Assembly: GCA_030430165.1 (NCBI GenBank)
Contig: JAUIGL010000013.1
Location: 1 to 64,000 of the forward strand
Direction: 5' to 3'
DNA: 64,000 nt
Source of the DNA: a bacterium
GTDB lineage: Bacteria; Desulfobacterota; Binatia; HRBIN30; CADEER01
Position numbers and translations under genes: made by a program. Position 1 is the first letter of the stretch. Each line of letters opens with the position of its first letter. The notes below the pieces were generated by a model. That model had not been told where the DNA came from. It worked only from the letters and a program-made list of their open reading frames with translations, and searched no databases. Below, piece after piece: positions 26,237-33,855 of the stretch.

Positions 26237-26257
26237 CATTTACAAAACCATTTACAA
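26237..26257 (+). repeat. CATTTACAAA element, copy 3 (doubled)
   Basis: Two CCATTTACAA units 12 bases apart, about 75 bp inside the tRNA end of the element. They resemble the elements at 11426 and 9331 and are candidate integrase arm sites. Confidence 0.4.
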
Positions 26258-26330
26258 CTCTGCCAGCATCACCTCCGCAACCTTCGCCGATGCATCCGCG
26301 ACGATTGCGCAAGCCCCTGGTTTTGTTGAA

Positions 26331-26394
26331 TTGGCGGAGAAGGGAGGGAGTCGAACCCTCCGACCGACTTGCGCCGGCCCACGCGGTTTTGAAG
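26331..26394 (-). repeat. Proximal att copy within tRNA-Sec
   Basis: The 64-bp block, from just past CCA to the end of the anticodon loop, identical to 11245-11308. It marks the junction where the element is joined to the restored tRNA. Confidence 0.9.
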
Positions 26395-26426
26395 ACCGGG
26401 AGGACCACCGGGCCCCATCCTTCTCC
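26332..26426 (-). tRNA. selC: tRNA-Sec (anticodon TCA)
   Basis: A 95-base gene that folds as a bacterial selenocysteine tRNA. It has an 8-bp acceptor stem (GGAGAAGG/CCTTCTCC), G discriminator and encoded CCA. A 6-bp D-stem closes a four-base CGGT loop. The anticodon loop CTTCAAA has TCA at 26392-26390. A long variable arm (GGCCGGC, GCAA loop, GTCGGTC) and a 5-bp T-stem around TTCGACT complete it. The genome therefore reads UGA as selenocysteine in some genes. I see no sel genes or selenoprotein in the window. The 3' part is the att site of the adjacent element. Confidence 0.95.
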
Positions 26427-26534
26427 GGGACGCACGAACCTGCCACCGATCGTCTCGATTGGCCAGCGGGCGAGCTCCATCAGACCAGCGTCGATCTGCG
26501 TGCATCTGCGGCTACTTTCTCCTCTTGCGCGTCG

Positions 26535-27200
26535 TCAGAACTGCCCGTCGCGGACGTACGGGTAGCTCCATAGGATCACCTGCAGCTGGACCGACTTCCG
26601 CCACGCTTCGTGCATCGCGTCGACCTCAGCCGCAGAGTGGCCCTTGCTCGCCAGGAAGGGACGGATGGTCGTGGTCACCGCGTAGTGCAGCGCCGGGATG
26701 TAGCGGAAGTGGATGATCGGAACGCTGTCGACGCCGTCGGTGCGGTTCTTGCCCACGGTGTGGTGGCGACGACCGATCTCGAACTGGTAGTCGAGCCAGG
26801 CTTGGTCGTAGTTGGCGGCCGCGGTGTCGAGGATCCATTGACCGAAGCGCTTGCGAACGGCTCCCAGATACGCGGCGTTGGGCTCGCCGCTCTTCGCGTC
26901 GGCGAAATAGCGCACCAGCTGCGGCTTGGAGGCGACGAAGCCGTACCACACGTCGAGGACCTCCTCGACCTGGTCGGCGAGGACCTCGCGCGACATCCGC
27001 AGGGCACGTTCGTCCTCGGGACCAAACAGCAGGACCTCCTTCAGCTGCTCGAGGTCGTCCAGCGAGATCGGTGCCTTCGGGACACCGGCAGCACCGAGCG
27101 TATAGCCCGGGATCGCCTGCGGCTCGGCCACCGCAGAGCCCGCCGCGCCGCCGGCCACTACCGCCGTCGCCAACAAACCGCTCCATAGGTTGGAATTCAT
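26535..27200 (-). CDS. Protoglobin with a predicted signal peptide
   Basis: 221 residues. An N-terminal Ala-rich hydrophobic stretch (SGLLATAVVAGGAAGSAVA) looks like a signal peptide. The rest is a protoglobin: IPGYTLGA (29-36), DVWYGFV (83-89) with the distal Trp/Tyr pair, RFGQWILDT, YQFEIGRRHH (139-148) with the likely proximal His, KNRTDGVDSVPIIHFRYI and VILWSYPYV. Protoglobins bind O2, CO and NO and some act as sensors. Export is unusual for a heme globin. It diverges from a MarR regulator with shared operators, so expression probably responds to a redox or NO-type signal. Confidence 0.88.
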   Translation of the reverse strand: MNSNLWSGLLATAVVAGGAAGSAVAEPQAIPGYTLGAAGVPKAPISLDDLEQLKEVLLFGPEDERALRMSREVLADQVEEVLDVWYGFVASKPQLVRYFADAKSGEPNAAYLGAVRKRFGQWILDTAAANYDQAWLDYQFEIGRRHHTVGKNRTDGVDSVPIIHFRYIPALHYAVTTTIRPFLASKGHSAAEVDAMHEAWRKSVQLQVILWSYPYVRDGQF

Positions 27201-27233
27201 CTTGACCCCTTCCTGCGGCGTTTCGCCGCTTTT

Positions 27234-27250
27234 AGTTTCGACTCGAAACT
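27234..27250. promoter_or_regulatory. 17-bp operator at the protoglobin promoter
   Basis: AGTTTCGA-C-TCGAAACT is a perfect palindrome adjoining the -10 element of the protoglobin promoter. The same AGTNTCGACTCGAA core recurs 48 bp away at the regulator promoter, as expected for a MarR-family dimer site. Confidence 0.65.
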
Positions 27251-27278
27251 ACATAGAAGAGGGCCCGACCCTTGTCAA
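27250..27278 (-). promoter_or_regulatory. Protoglobin promoter
   Basis: On the minus strand TTGACA (27278-27273), 17-bp spacer, TATGTA (27255-27250). The operator at 27234 begins directly at the downstream edge, so bound regulator would block initiation. Confidence 0.6.
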
Positions 27279-27301
27279 GGTAGTATCGACTCGAATATTG
27301 T
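27272..27301 (+). promoter_or_regulatory. MarR-gene promoter
   Basis: TTGTCA (27272-27277) is followed 16 bases later by AATATT, or 18 bases later by TATTGT. The second operator overlaps the -10 region. It overlaps the -35 of the divergent protoglobin promoter. Confidence 0.5.
27282..27298. promoter_or_regulatory. 17-bp operator at the MarR-gene promoter
   Basis: AGTATCGA-C-TCGAATAT has the same 8-1-8 layout and core as the 27234 operator with two imperfect positions. It is 11 bp before the regulator start and suggests autoregulation. Confidence 0.6.
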
Positions 27302-27308
27302 TTGTCGC

Positions 27309-27884
27309 ATGGAACGGGCTTCTCTGTACGAGTACCTGAGCCGGATCAGTCGCCTCTTGATGGCCGAGGAGCGCAGCGGCCGCGAGGCGCTGCCGGCGGT
27401 GCAGATGGCGGCGCTGCACTACCTGAACCGGTGCAACCGCTACAGCGACACGCCGGCCAGCGTTGCGGACTACCTGGCGGCGACCAAGGGGACAGTGTCA
27501 CAGACGTTGCGCGCCCTCGAGAACAAAGGACTCATCGAGCGCCATGCCGATGCGAACGACGGGCGCGTCGTCCACCTGGCGCCGACTCGAGCCGGCAAAC
27601 AACTGCTACGCGCCGAGATTCCGCCGCCGGCGTTCCGCGCCGCCGAGGCCGAGCTCGGCAACGACGACCGCGACCAGCTACGCGAGCTCCTCGAAACTCT
27701 GCTGCGCGGTATGCAGCGCTCGGGACAGATCTCGTCGTTCGGCGTTTGCCGCACATGCAGCCACTTCCGCCGACTCGGAGAGAACCGCTTTCAGTGCGGA
27801 TTGACCGAAGAGCGACTGACACCGGCCGACAGCGAAAAGATCTGCCGCGAGCATGCGGCGTACGCTACCGGCGCCAACGACTGA
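27309..27884 (+). CDS. MarR-family regulator with C-terminal four-Cys motif
   Basis: 191 residues. Residues 1-140 are a MarR winged helix (SVADYLAATKGTVSQTLRALENKGLIERHADANDGRVVHLAPT). An extra tail carries C147-x2-C150 (FGVCRTCSHF), C163 (FQCGLT) and C179 (EKICREH), a spacing that could bind an Fe-S cluster or zinc. It diverges from the exported protoglobin with one palindromic site at each promoter. A model is that the Cys site senses NO, O2 or redox change and releases repression. Metal identity is inferred, not shown. Confidence 0.85.
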   Translation: MERASLYEYLSRISRLLMAEERSGREALPAVQMAALHYLNRCNRYSDTPASVADYLAATKGTVSQTLRALENKGLIERHADANDGRVVHLAPTRAGKQLLRAEIPPPAFRAAEAELGNDDRDQLRELLETLLRGMQRSGQISSFGVCRTCSHFRRLGENRFQCGLTEERLTPADSEKICREHAAYATGAND

Positions 27885-28289
27885 TCACGGTTTCCAGAGC
27901 TCTACGACCCTCGATCGCCGAATGGCCTTGTCTCGGGTTGCGAGCGGCAGGCCCAACGATCGCGCAGTGGCTACGATGAGTCGGTCTGCAGGATCACCAT
28001 GGAACGACGCGGGAAGCTGCGACACAGCGAGGACGACTTCGACGTCCAACGGCGCCAAAGAAACAACTCTCGGGTCGGTTGCCGCTCGCAGCCAACGGTC
28101 GAAGGGTAAGCCGAGACTGAGCTTTCCCTTTGCATCCAGCATCTGCGCTTCCCACAAACACACCGCAGGCAGGGACGGCGGAGTCCCCTCTGCCGCCAAC
28201 TGGTCGAGCGACTCACGCTCCCGCTTTGCCAAATCCGCCTGGCCCAGCAACCACCAGATCCAGATGTGAGTGTCGAGAACGACGCTCAA
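27885..28289 (-). CDS. PIN-domain ribonuclease toxin (VapC-like)
   Basis: 134 residues with the PIN pattern VVLDTHIWIWWL (D6), CLWEAQML (E47), FHGDPADRLIVATA (D99, D102) and LATRDKAI (D120), so all acidic active-site positions are present. It overlaps the upstream Phd-type antitoxin by 4 bases. A second, different VapBC-type pair from that at 9.4 kb. Confidence 0.9.
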   Translation of the reverse strand: MSVVLDTHIWIWWLLGQADLAKRERESLDQLAAEGTPPSLPAVCLWEAQMLDAKGKLSLGLPFDRWLRAATDPRVVSLAPLDVEVVLAVSQLPASFHGDPADRLIVATARSLGLPLATRDKAIRRSRVVELWKP

Positions 28290-28525
28290 CGATTCGACTC
28301 GAAATCCTCGGCGGATAGGACCGACTGCTCAGCCGGACCACTCAGCACACCCGACCCGCGCAATCTCTGCCATGGCGGCTGCCCACCGGCATCCCCAGGG
28401 ACGGCCGATACGAGTCGGGCGACGACACGGCCGCGGCGCTCGATCTCGACAGTGCCCCCCTCCTGCTCGAGGGTACGGATGATCTGCAAACACCGCGCCT
28501 TGAACTCGGTCACCGTAATGGTCAT
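28286..28525 (-). CDS. Phd-family antitoxin (VapB-like)
   Basis: 79 residues from the ATG at 28525. MTITVTEFKARCLQIIRTLEQEGGTVEIERRGRVVARLVSA is the Phd/YefM DNA-binding fold. The tail (VLSAEDFESNR) would bind the toxin. A longer frame upstream lacks conserved sequence. It ends inside the start of the PIN gene. Confidence 0.85.
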   Translation of the reverse strand: MTITVTEFKARCLQIIRTLEQEGGTVEIERRGRVVARLVSAVPGDAGGQPPWQRLRGSGVLSGPAEQSVLSAEDFESNR

Positions 28526-28655
28526 TTCGTATCCATAAATGACCACTAGCCAAAGATCAACTTCGACTAAGCTTGGCCTGCAGCCAGGATTGCAGTATCG
28601 CCGTCGAATCACAGCTGGCAACCGTACCCCGAGGGAGCCGGTTGACCCCCCTGAA

Positions 28656-28678
28656 GTCCCCCCTTGGCAAGGGGGGAC
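28656..28678. repeat. REP-like perfect hairpin with three-base loop
   Basis: A 10-bp stem, GTCCCCCCTT and its complement, closes a GGC loop. Very similar CCCCCTTGGCAAGGGGG elements are scattered in many environmental genomes. It lies in the gap between the pcm gene end and the antitoxin. Confidence 0.6.
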
Positions 28679-28738
28679 GGAATTCGGGTTCGAGTCGGGC
28701 CCACTTCCCGGCGCAAACCAGGGGTGCGCGCGCGACGG

Positions 28739-29536
28739 CTAGGAGCCGTCTTGCTGCGCCCGTCCGGTCATGGGGACGAAGCGAACCGGGATCACCGATC
28801 GCTCGGCGAAGCCATCAGGCGTACGTTCGATCACCTTCAGCTCCTGGTGTCGCGCGCCAACCGGAATCACCAATCTGCCGCCGACCGCGAGTTGGTCGAG
28901 AAGCGGCTCGGGAACCATCGGCGGCGCCGCCGTGACCAGAATCGCGTCGAAGGGGGCGTGCTCGGGCCACCCGCGATAGCCGTCTCCTGCTCGCACGACG
29001 ACTCGGTCGTAGCCGAGGGCGGTGAGACGTTCGCGCGCCGTGCGCGCCAGGGCATCGACGATCTCGATCGAGTAGACGCGCCCGGCGACACGCTCGAGAA
29101 CCGCGGCCTGGTAGCCCGATCCGGTGCCGACCTCCAGCACCTTCGAGGCCTCGCTCAGCCCGGCGAGCTCGGTCATCAGGGCGACGATGTACGGCTGGCT
29201 GATCGTCTGTCCGTGCTCGATCGGCAGCGGTCGGTCGACATAGGCAAACGCGCGCAATGCGGCCGGCACGAACTCGTGGCGCGGCACCTCACGCATCGCA
29301 GCCAGCACCCGCGGATCGCGCACCCCGCGCGCCTCGATCTGCTCTACCACCATCGCGGCCCGGGGCGCCGCGTACGAATCAGTCAGACGAGCTTGCGAAT
29401 CGACACTCTCGTCGACGCGCGGAACACACGACGAGGAGCAAGCGCCGAGACACAACGACCCGAGCAGCGTGAAGGATACGCCGCGCAACCTGTTGCCACG
29501 GATGAACACGGCACCACGGAAGAACACGCAGCACAC
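28739..29536 (-). CDS. pcm: Protein-L-isoaspartate O-methyltransferase with lipoprotein-like N-terminus
   Basis: 265 residues. The enzyme region is clear: [30 protein letters not shown], then [19 protein letters not shown] motif [16 protein letters not shown] and [15 protein letters not shown]. It methylates damaged isoaspartyl residues for repair. Upstream of the usual start lies a segment ending [13 protein letters not shown], a lipobox-like sequence, so the longer form would be a lipoprotein. The internal ATG at 29353 would give a normal cytosolic enzyme of about 204 residues. SAM is not expected outside the cytoplasm, so the long form is doubtful but seen in the sequence. Confidence 0.85.
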   Translation of the reverse strand: MCCVFFRGAVFIRGNRLRGVSFTLLGSLCLGACSSSCVPRVDESVDSQARLTDSYAAPRAAMVVEQIEARGVRDPRVLAAMREVPRHEFVPAALRAFAYVDRPLPIEHGQTISQPYIVALMTELAGLSEASKVLEVGTGSGYQAAVLERVAGRVYSIEIVDALARTARERLTALGYDRVVVRAGDGYRGWPEHAPFDAILVTAAPPMVPEPLLDQLAVGGRLVIPVGARHQELKVIERTPDGFAERSVIPVRFVPMTGRAQQDGS

Positions 29537-29575
29537 CGAATCAAGCCGCCGTGCCCTCCGTGTTCACCCGTGTCC

Positions 29576-29974
29576 TCAGATCAGGGTTTCGAGGCGGCGT
29601 TTCTCGGCGGCGCTGATGTCGCCGATCAGGAAATCGACGATGTTCAACAAGCTCTCCGGCGCGAACGGCTTGGTGATGTAGTAGTCCGCACCCGCCTGGT
29701 AGCCCTCGATGATACTGTCGTCGCCGTCCTTCGCCGTCAGAACGACCACCGGCGCCTTGACGCCGCTCGCGCGCAGGGCATCGAGGGTCTCGAATCCGTC
29801 CATCTCCGGCATCATCAGATCGAGTACGAGTAGATCGATATCGGGATGCTCGGCGGCAATCGCCAGTGCCTCGTGACCGCTGCTGGCGCCGAGCGCCCGA
29901 TGACCGCGCGTCTCGATCACCTTGGTCGTCATCCGCAGTGCCAGCTCGTCGTCGTCTACCACCAATACCTGCAC
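29576..29974 (-). CDS. Single-domain response regulator (CheY-like)
   Basis: 132 residues, a lone receiver domain. The acidic pocket VVDDDE, phospho-acceptor D52 (LLVLDLMMPEMDG), Thr (VVVLTAKD) and Lys (YYITKPFAP) are all present. No output domain. It diverges from the large hybrid kinase gene, a likely partner. Confidence 0.9.
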   Translation of the reverse strand: MQVLVVDDDELALRMTTKVIETRGHRALGASSGHEALAIAAEHPDIDLLVLDLMMPEMDGFETLDALRASGVKAPVVVLTAKDGDDSIIEGYQAGADYYITKPFAPESLLNIVDFLIGDISAAEKRRLETLI

Positions 29975-30111
29975 GCCGTACTCCCGCGCTTCGTCATATT
30001 TTCGTCCAAAGCGGTTCCTATGCGACGCACAGAAGCGTACACGAGTGCCAGATCATGTGATCACTCTACGTACGCGACCGCGCGCATGTGGTTTGCATAG
30101 GGTAGAACCAC

Positions 30112-33100
30112 ATGGTCCGCAACAACGAATCCGCCGCCGCGCAGGAAGCACAGCAAGGCGCATACGCCTGGCCGGAGGGCGCGATGGCGCGCCGCGTTCG
30201 ATCCCGGTCGGCCGCCCTGACCGGGCGGTCGTTGGTCGCCGGACGACTGGCGATGATACCGGCGGCGGTTCTGCCGCTGACCATCTTCGTCGGCCTCGCG
30301 CCGCAGCGAAGGGCGACCCTCGAGCGGCTCGCCGAGGTCAACTCCGAAGGCCTGGCATCGCTGGGTGTGTCTGCGGCTTTCTTCGTCCACTACATCATGG
30401 CGGTCGACGTGGCCCTCTATCTCGCCTGGGCGATCATCGCCGCCACCCTGGTGTGGCACAGATCCGACGACTGGCTGCTGTTGATGGTCGCAGCGCTCTT
30501 TCTATGCGTCCCGGTCGCGGTGACCCGCCCCGAGGACCTGGCGTGGAGCGTAAGCGATCCGTGGATGCGCGCGGTCGCGGTGGCTGGGGCCCCGATCATC
30601 ACGATCCTCGCGACCTTCGCTCTGATCGCCTTTCCCGACGGCCGACTGGTGCCGCGAAACTGGGCCGTTCTTTTCTCCGTCTCGAGCATGCTGGTGATCG
30701 TCCGATACTTGATGTTCCCGCAGTTCAGCCGCCCCGACGGGATCGGCGCGCCGGTAGACCCGGAGATCAGCGCGGTGCGTTCGATCGCCCTATACGCAAT
30801 GGCGATGAGCGGCCTGTTCGTCGGCGCCTGGGCGCAGCGCTACCGATGGCTGCACGTCTCCGATCCCGAGCAAAGACAGAAAACCAAGTGGATTCAGCTC
30901 GGCGGAGCGATCAGCTTCTTCGGCGTCGTCCTGTTTCAGCTGCCCGCCTTGATGCTGCCCGAGGTGCGTGAGCCAGGCGCGACACGAGTCGCCTACGCGA
31001 TGATCGGATTGCCCGGCTTCTATTTCTCCCTATCGTGCCTGCCGGTTGCGATTTGCCTCTCGGCCCTGCGCTACCGCCTGTGGGACATCGACGCGGTCAT
31101 CAACCGGTCGCTGGTCTACGCGACCCTGACCGCGGTTCTCCTGTTCATCTACCTTGCCAGCATCGGGATTCTGCAGTCGTTCGTGCGGATCCTCACCGGC
31201 GAGCAGTCGACTGCCGTGGTCGTCGCTTCGACGCTGGCGATCGCCCTCCTCTTCCATCCGTTGCGCCAGAAGATTCAACAGGGCATCGACCGCGCTCTCT
31301 ACCCGAAGACGGTCGACCTGCGCGAAGCGATCGCGACTTTCGCGCACGAAATCCGCACCCTCATCGGCTTGCCGGCGCTGCTCGAGAACCTCGTCCACCG
31401 CACCGCCGACTTGCTCGAGGTCAAACACGCAGCGGTCTACCTGCGCCGTCCCGGCGAGCCGCCGGACGGTGGGGGGCTCGAGCTGGCGGCGACGCGCGAC
31501 CTCGGCAACGACGACGCCAAGATGCTGAGGACTTCCGACAGCGCGGAAGACTGGTCGAACCTGCTCGAGGACCTCGGCCACGGTCGCATCGTCTCCCGCC
31601 CCAGTCACCAGGTGTTCCCTCTCCTGGTCCCGCTGCTGACGCCGCAGCGATCCTCGCATTCCGAGCAATCGCTGGTCGGTGTCCTCGCAGTCGGGCCAAG
31701 GCTCGACAACGCGGGATACTCGCACGACGAAAAGGCGACCATCATGGGTCTCGCCGAACAGGCGGGAACCGCCCTGCACGTCGCCCGGCTCAATCAGGCC
31801 AGGCAGGAAGAGGAACGCCGCAGCGAGGCTGCGGAGGCGGCGAACGCAGCCAAGACTTCCTTTTTCGCCGCAATGAGCCACGAGATTCGCACACCACTCA
31901 ACGCGGTCATCGGCATGACCAGCTTGCTGCTCGACTCGAAGCTCGACCGCGACCAGCGCGAATGCGCCGACACGATTCGAACCAGCAGCGAGACGCTACT
32001 CCAGCTGATCAACAGCGTCCTCGACTTCTCCCGTATCGAATCCGGCCGTCTCGAGCTCGAGAACGCGACCTTCGACCTCTCCGAGTGCATCGAGGCGGCG
32101 ATGGACCTCGCGGCGGCGGCCGCCAACGAAAAGCGGATCGATCTGTCCTACCAGATCGATTCCGACGTCCCGCACTTCCTGATCGGCGACGGCAACCGCA
32201 TCCGTCAGATCGTCACCAACTTCACGACCAACGCCGTCAAGTTCACCGAACGCGGCTCGGTGTCGATCCATGCGCGGCTCGTGTCGAGCGAAGAGGATCT
32301 GGAAGATCGCGTGCGGATCGAGCTGGGAGTGCACGACACCGGAGCGGGCATCCCACCGGATCGAATTCGCGGCCTCTTCGAACCCTTCATGCAGCTCGAG
32401 GCGTCGACGCAACGCAAGTTCGGCGGCAGCGGCCTCGGGCTCGCCATCTCGAAACAACTCGCCGAGCTCATGGGCGGCACGGTGTGGGCGGAGAGCACGG
32501 GTCGCGACGGCGACGGCTCGACCTTCTACTGCTCGATCCCCCTGCAACCGGCCGGCGAGGTCGATGCCAGCGATCGAGCCGACCTCCCGCCCCTGCGGGG
32601 ACGACGTGCGACGGTCGCCCTCCCCGACCAGCCAACCCGCGCGATCGTACAGCGAATCCTCGAAGAAGTCGGATTCACCGCCGAGATCGGCGACGTACTT
32701 CCCGGCACGGACGACAGCCCCGATCTCCTGGTCGTCGAGGAGGAGGAGCTCGAGCAGGCGCGCCGGGCCGCAGGCACTCGCGACCTCCGGGTGATCGCCT
32801 TGCGCTACGCCTCGGAATTGAACGGCGACCCGATCGACGAGCACAGCGCATTCCTCACCCGGCCGGTGAAGCCGCGCGCGCTCGTGCGCGCAGTACGACG
32901 GGTCTTCTCGTTGCCGAAGGACTCACACTCGAACGAACAAGAGCCCGCCTTCGACCGAAGCCTCGCCGAGCGCTACCCGCTGCGCCTGCTGCTCGCCGAG
33001 GACGTCACCGTCAACCAGCTGCTCGCCACCAAGCTGCTCGCCAAGATGGGCTACCGGGTCGACATCGCCGGCAACGGGATCGAAGCGCTCGAGGCCCTGC

Positions 33101-33765
33101 GGCGCCAGGACTACGACGTCGTCTTCCTCGACATGCAGATGCCGGTGATGGACGGGATCGCGACCGCGCGCCGCATCGCCGACAGTTGGCCCGAGCAACG
33201 CCGCCCCTGGATGATCGCGCTCACCGCCAACGCCTTGTCCGGCGACCGCGAGAAGTGTTTGGCTGCCGGAATGAGCGACTTCCTCACCAAGCCAATCCGC
33301 GTCGGCGAGCTGAAGGCGGCACTGGTCCGCGCCGGCGAGCGGCGCAGAAGAGCGGCGCCCGGAAACCCCGCTGCCTCGGCTGTGCAGTCGGGGGACGCGA
33401 CACCGATGCTCGACCGCAGCGTCCTCGCCGAGCTGCGCGCGACGCTCGACGACCACGACGCCGACGACTTCATCCAATCGCTCATCACCGATTACAGTGA
33501 AAAGTCGCCGTCCTTCGTCGAGCAGATGCGAGCCGCCGTGAATAGCGACGACCACGAGAGCTGGGTGCTCGCAGCGCACACCCTCAAGGGGCAGAGCGGA
33601 CTGATCGGCGCCTTGCGCGTCAGCTTGCTCTGCCAGCGGCTCGAGCAACTCGGCTGGCCCCCTTCGCCCGACGATACCGACGCCGCGCTCCGCGAGCTCG
33701 AGAAGGCGCTCGGCGAAGCGCGCGACCAACTGCACAAAGCTCCCCGCACAGCGCCGCCCGCCTGA
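30112..33765 (+). CDS. Membrane hybrid histidine kinase with two receivers and HPt domain
   Basis: 1217 residues. An N-terminal multi-pass membrane sensor (about 45-360) is followed by a GAF-like region (365-555) and coiled-coil linker. HisKA has H590 (FFAAMSHEIRTPLNAVIGM), and the ATPase domain has NRIRQIVTNFTTNAVKF and GSGLGLAISKQLAELMGG. A first receiver-like domain (about 825-920) lacks the phospho-acceptor Asp. A second is intact with D1007 (VFLDMQMPVMDG), and a C-terminal HPt has H1156 (AAHTLKGQSGLIGA). The chain H-D-H could pass phosphate to the divergent CheY-like protein. Signal unknown. Confidence 0.93.
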   Translation: MVRNNESAAAQEAQQGAYAWPEGAMARRVRSRSAALTGRSLVAGRLAMIPAAVLPLTIFVGLAPQRRATLERLAEVNSEGLASLGVSAAFFVHYIMAVDVALYLAWAIIAATLVWHRSDDWLLLMVAALFLCVPVAVTRPEDLAWSVSDPWMRAVAVAGAPIITILATFALIAFPDGRLVPRNWAVLFSVSSMLVIVRYLMFPQFSRPDGIGAPVDPEISAVRSIALYAMAMSGLFVGAWAQRYRWLHVSDPEQRQKTKWIQLGGAISFFGVVLFQLPALMLPEVREPGATRVAYAMIGLPGFYFSLSCLPVAICLSALRYRLWDIDAVINRSLVYATLTAVLLFIYLASIGILQSFVRILTGEQSTAVVVASTLAIALLFHPLRQKIQQGIDRALYPKTVDLREAIATFAHEIRTLIGLPALLENLVHRTADLLEVKHAAVYLRRPGEPPDGGGLELAATRDLGNDDAKMLRTSDSAEDWSNLLEDLGHGRIVSRPSHQVFPLLVPLLTPQRSSHSEQSLVGVLAVGPRLDNAGYSHDEKATIMGLAEQAGTALHVARLNQARQEEERRSEAAEAANAAKTSFFAAMSHEIRTPLNAVIGMTSLLLDSKLDRDQRECADTIRTSSETLLQLINSVLDFSRIESGRLELENATFDLSECIEAAMDLAAAAANEKRIDLSYQIDSDVPHFLIGDGNRIRQIVTNFTTNAVKFTERGSVSIHARLVSSEEDLEDRVRIELGVHDTGAGIPPDRIRGLFEPFMQLEASTQRKFGGSGLGLAISKQLAELMGGTVWAESTGRDGDGSTFYCSIPLQPAGEVDASDRADLPPLRGRRATVALPDQPTRAIVQRILEEVGFTAEIGDVLPGTDDSPDLLVVEEEELEQARRAAGTRDLRVIALRYASELNGDPIDEHSAFLTRPVKPRALVRAVRRVFSLPKDSHSNEQEPAFDRSLAERYPLRLLLAEDVTVNQLLATKLLAKMGYRVDIAGNGIEALEALRRQDYDVVFLDMQMPVMDGIATARRIADSWPEQRRPWMIALTANALSGDREKCLAAGMSDFLTKPIRVGELKAALVRAGERRRRAAPGNPAASAVQSGDATPMLDRSVLAELRATLDDHDADDFIQSLITDYSEKSPSFVEQMRAAVNSDDHESWVLAAHTLKGQSGLIGALRVSLLCQRLEQLGWPPSPDDTDAALRELEKALGEARDQLHKAPRTAPPA

Positions 33766-33855
33766 CCTCGGGACCGACCCGCACGGCGCTACGCAATCGC
33801 ACCGGCAAGCAAAGTTTCTAGTTGACGACCCATCACGATGCGAGGATCGTCGCCT

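Larger units (their letters stand above)
11245..26394. mobile_element. Integrated element at tRNA-Sec carrying a type I R-M system
   Basis: The boundaries are two identical 64-bp direct repeats. The right copy (26331-26394) is the anticodon-to-CCA part of the intact tRNA-Sec. The left copy (11245-11308) has no 5' half. Integration of an element carrying the tRNA 3' end would restore the tRNA and leave exactly this pattern. The interior holds a tyrosine integrase near the tRNA end, an excisionase-like HTH gene, regulators and a restriction system as cargo. The element is about 15.1 kb. I see no conjugation or phage structural genes. Confidence 0.85.

Noticed and set aside
351-33000. In-frame TGA as selenocysteine in a visible gene
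   Set aside because: With a tRNA-Sec present I looked for genes broken by a single TGA, but the recognised genes are all intact and no SECIS-like site is evident.
31035-33500. An 821-codon plus-strand frame inside the hybrid kinase
   Set aside because: Arg/Pro-rich and out of frame with the intact kinase domains.
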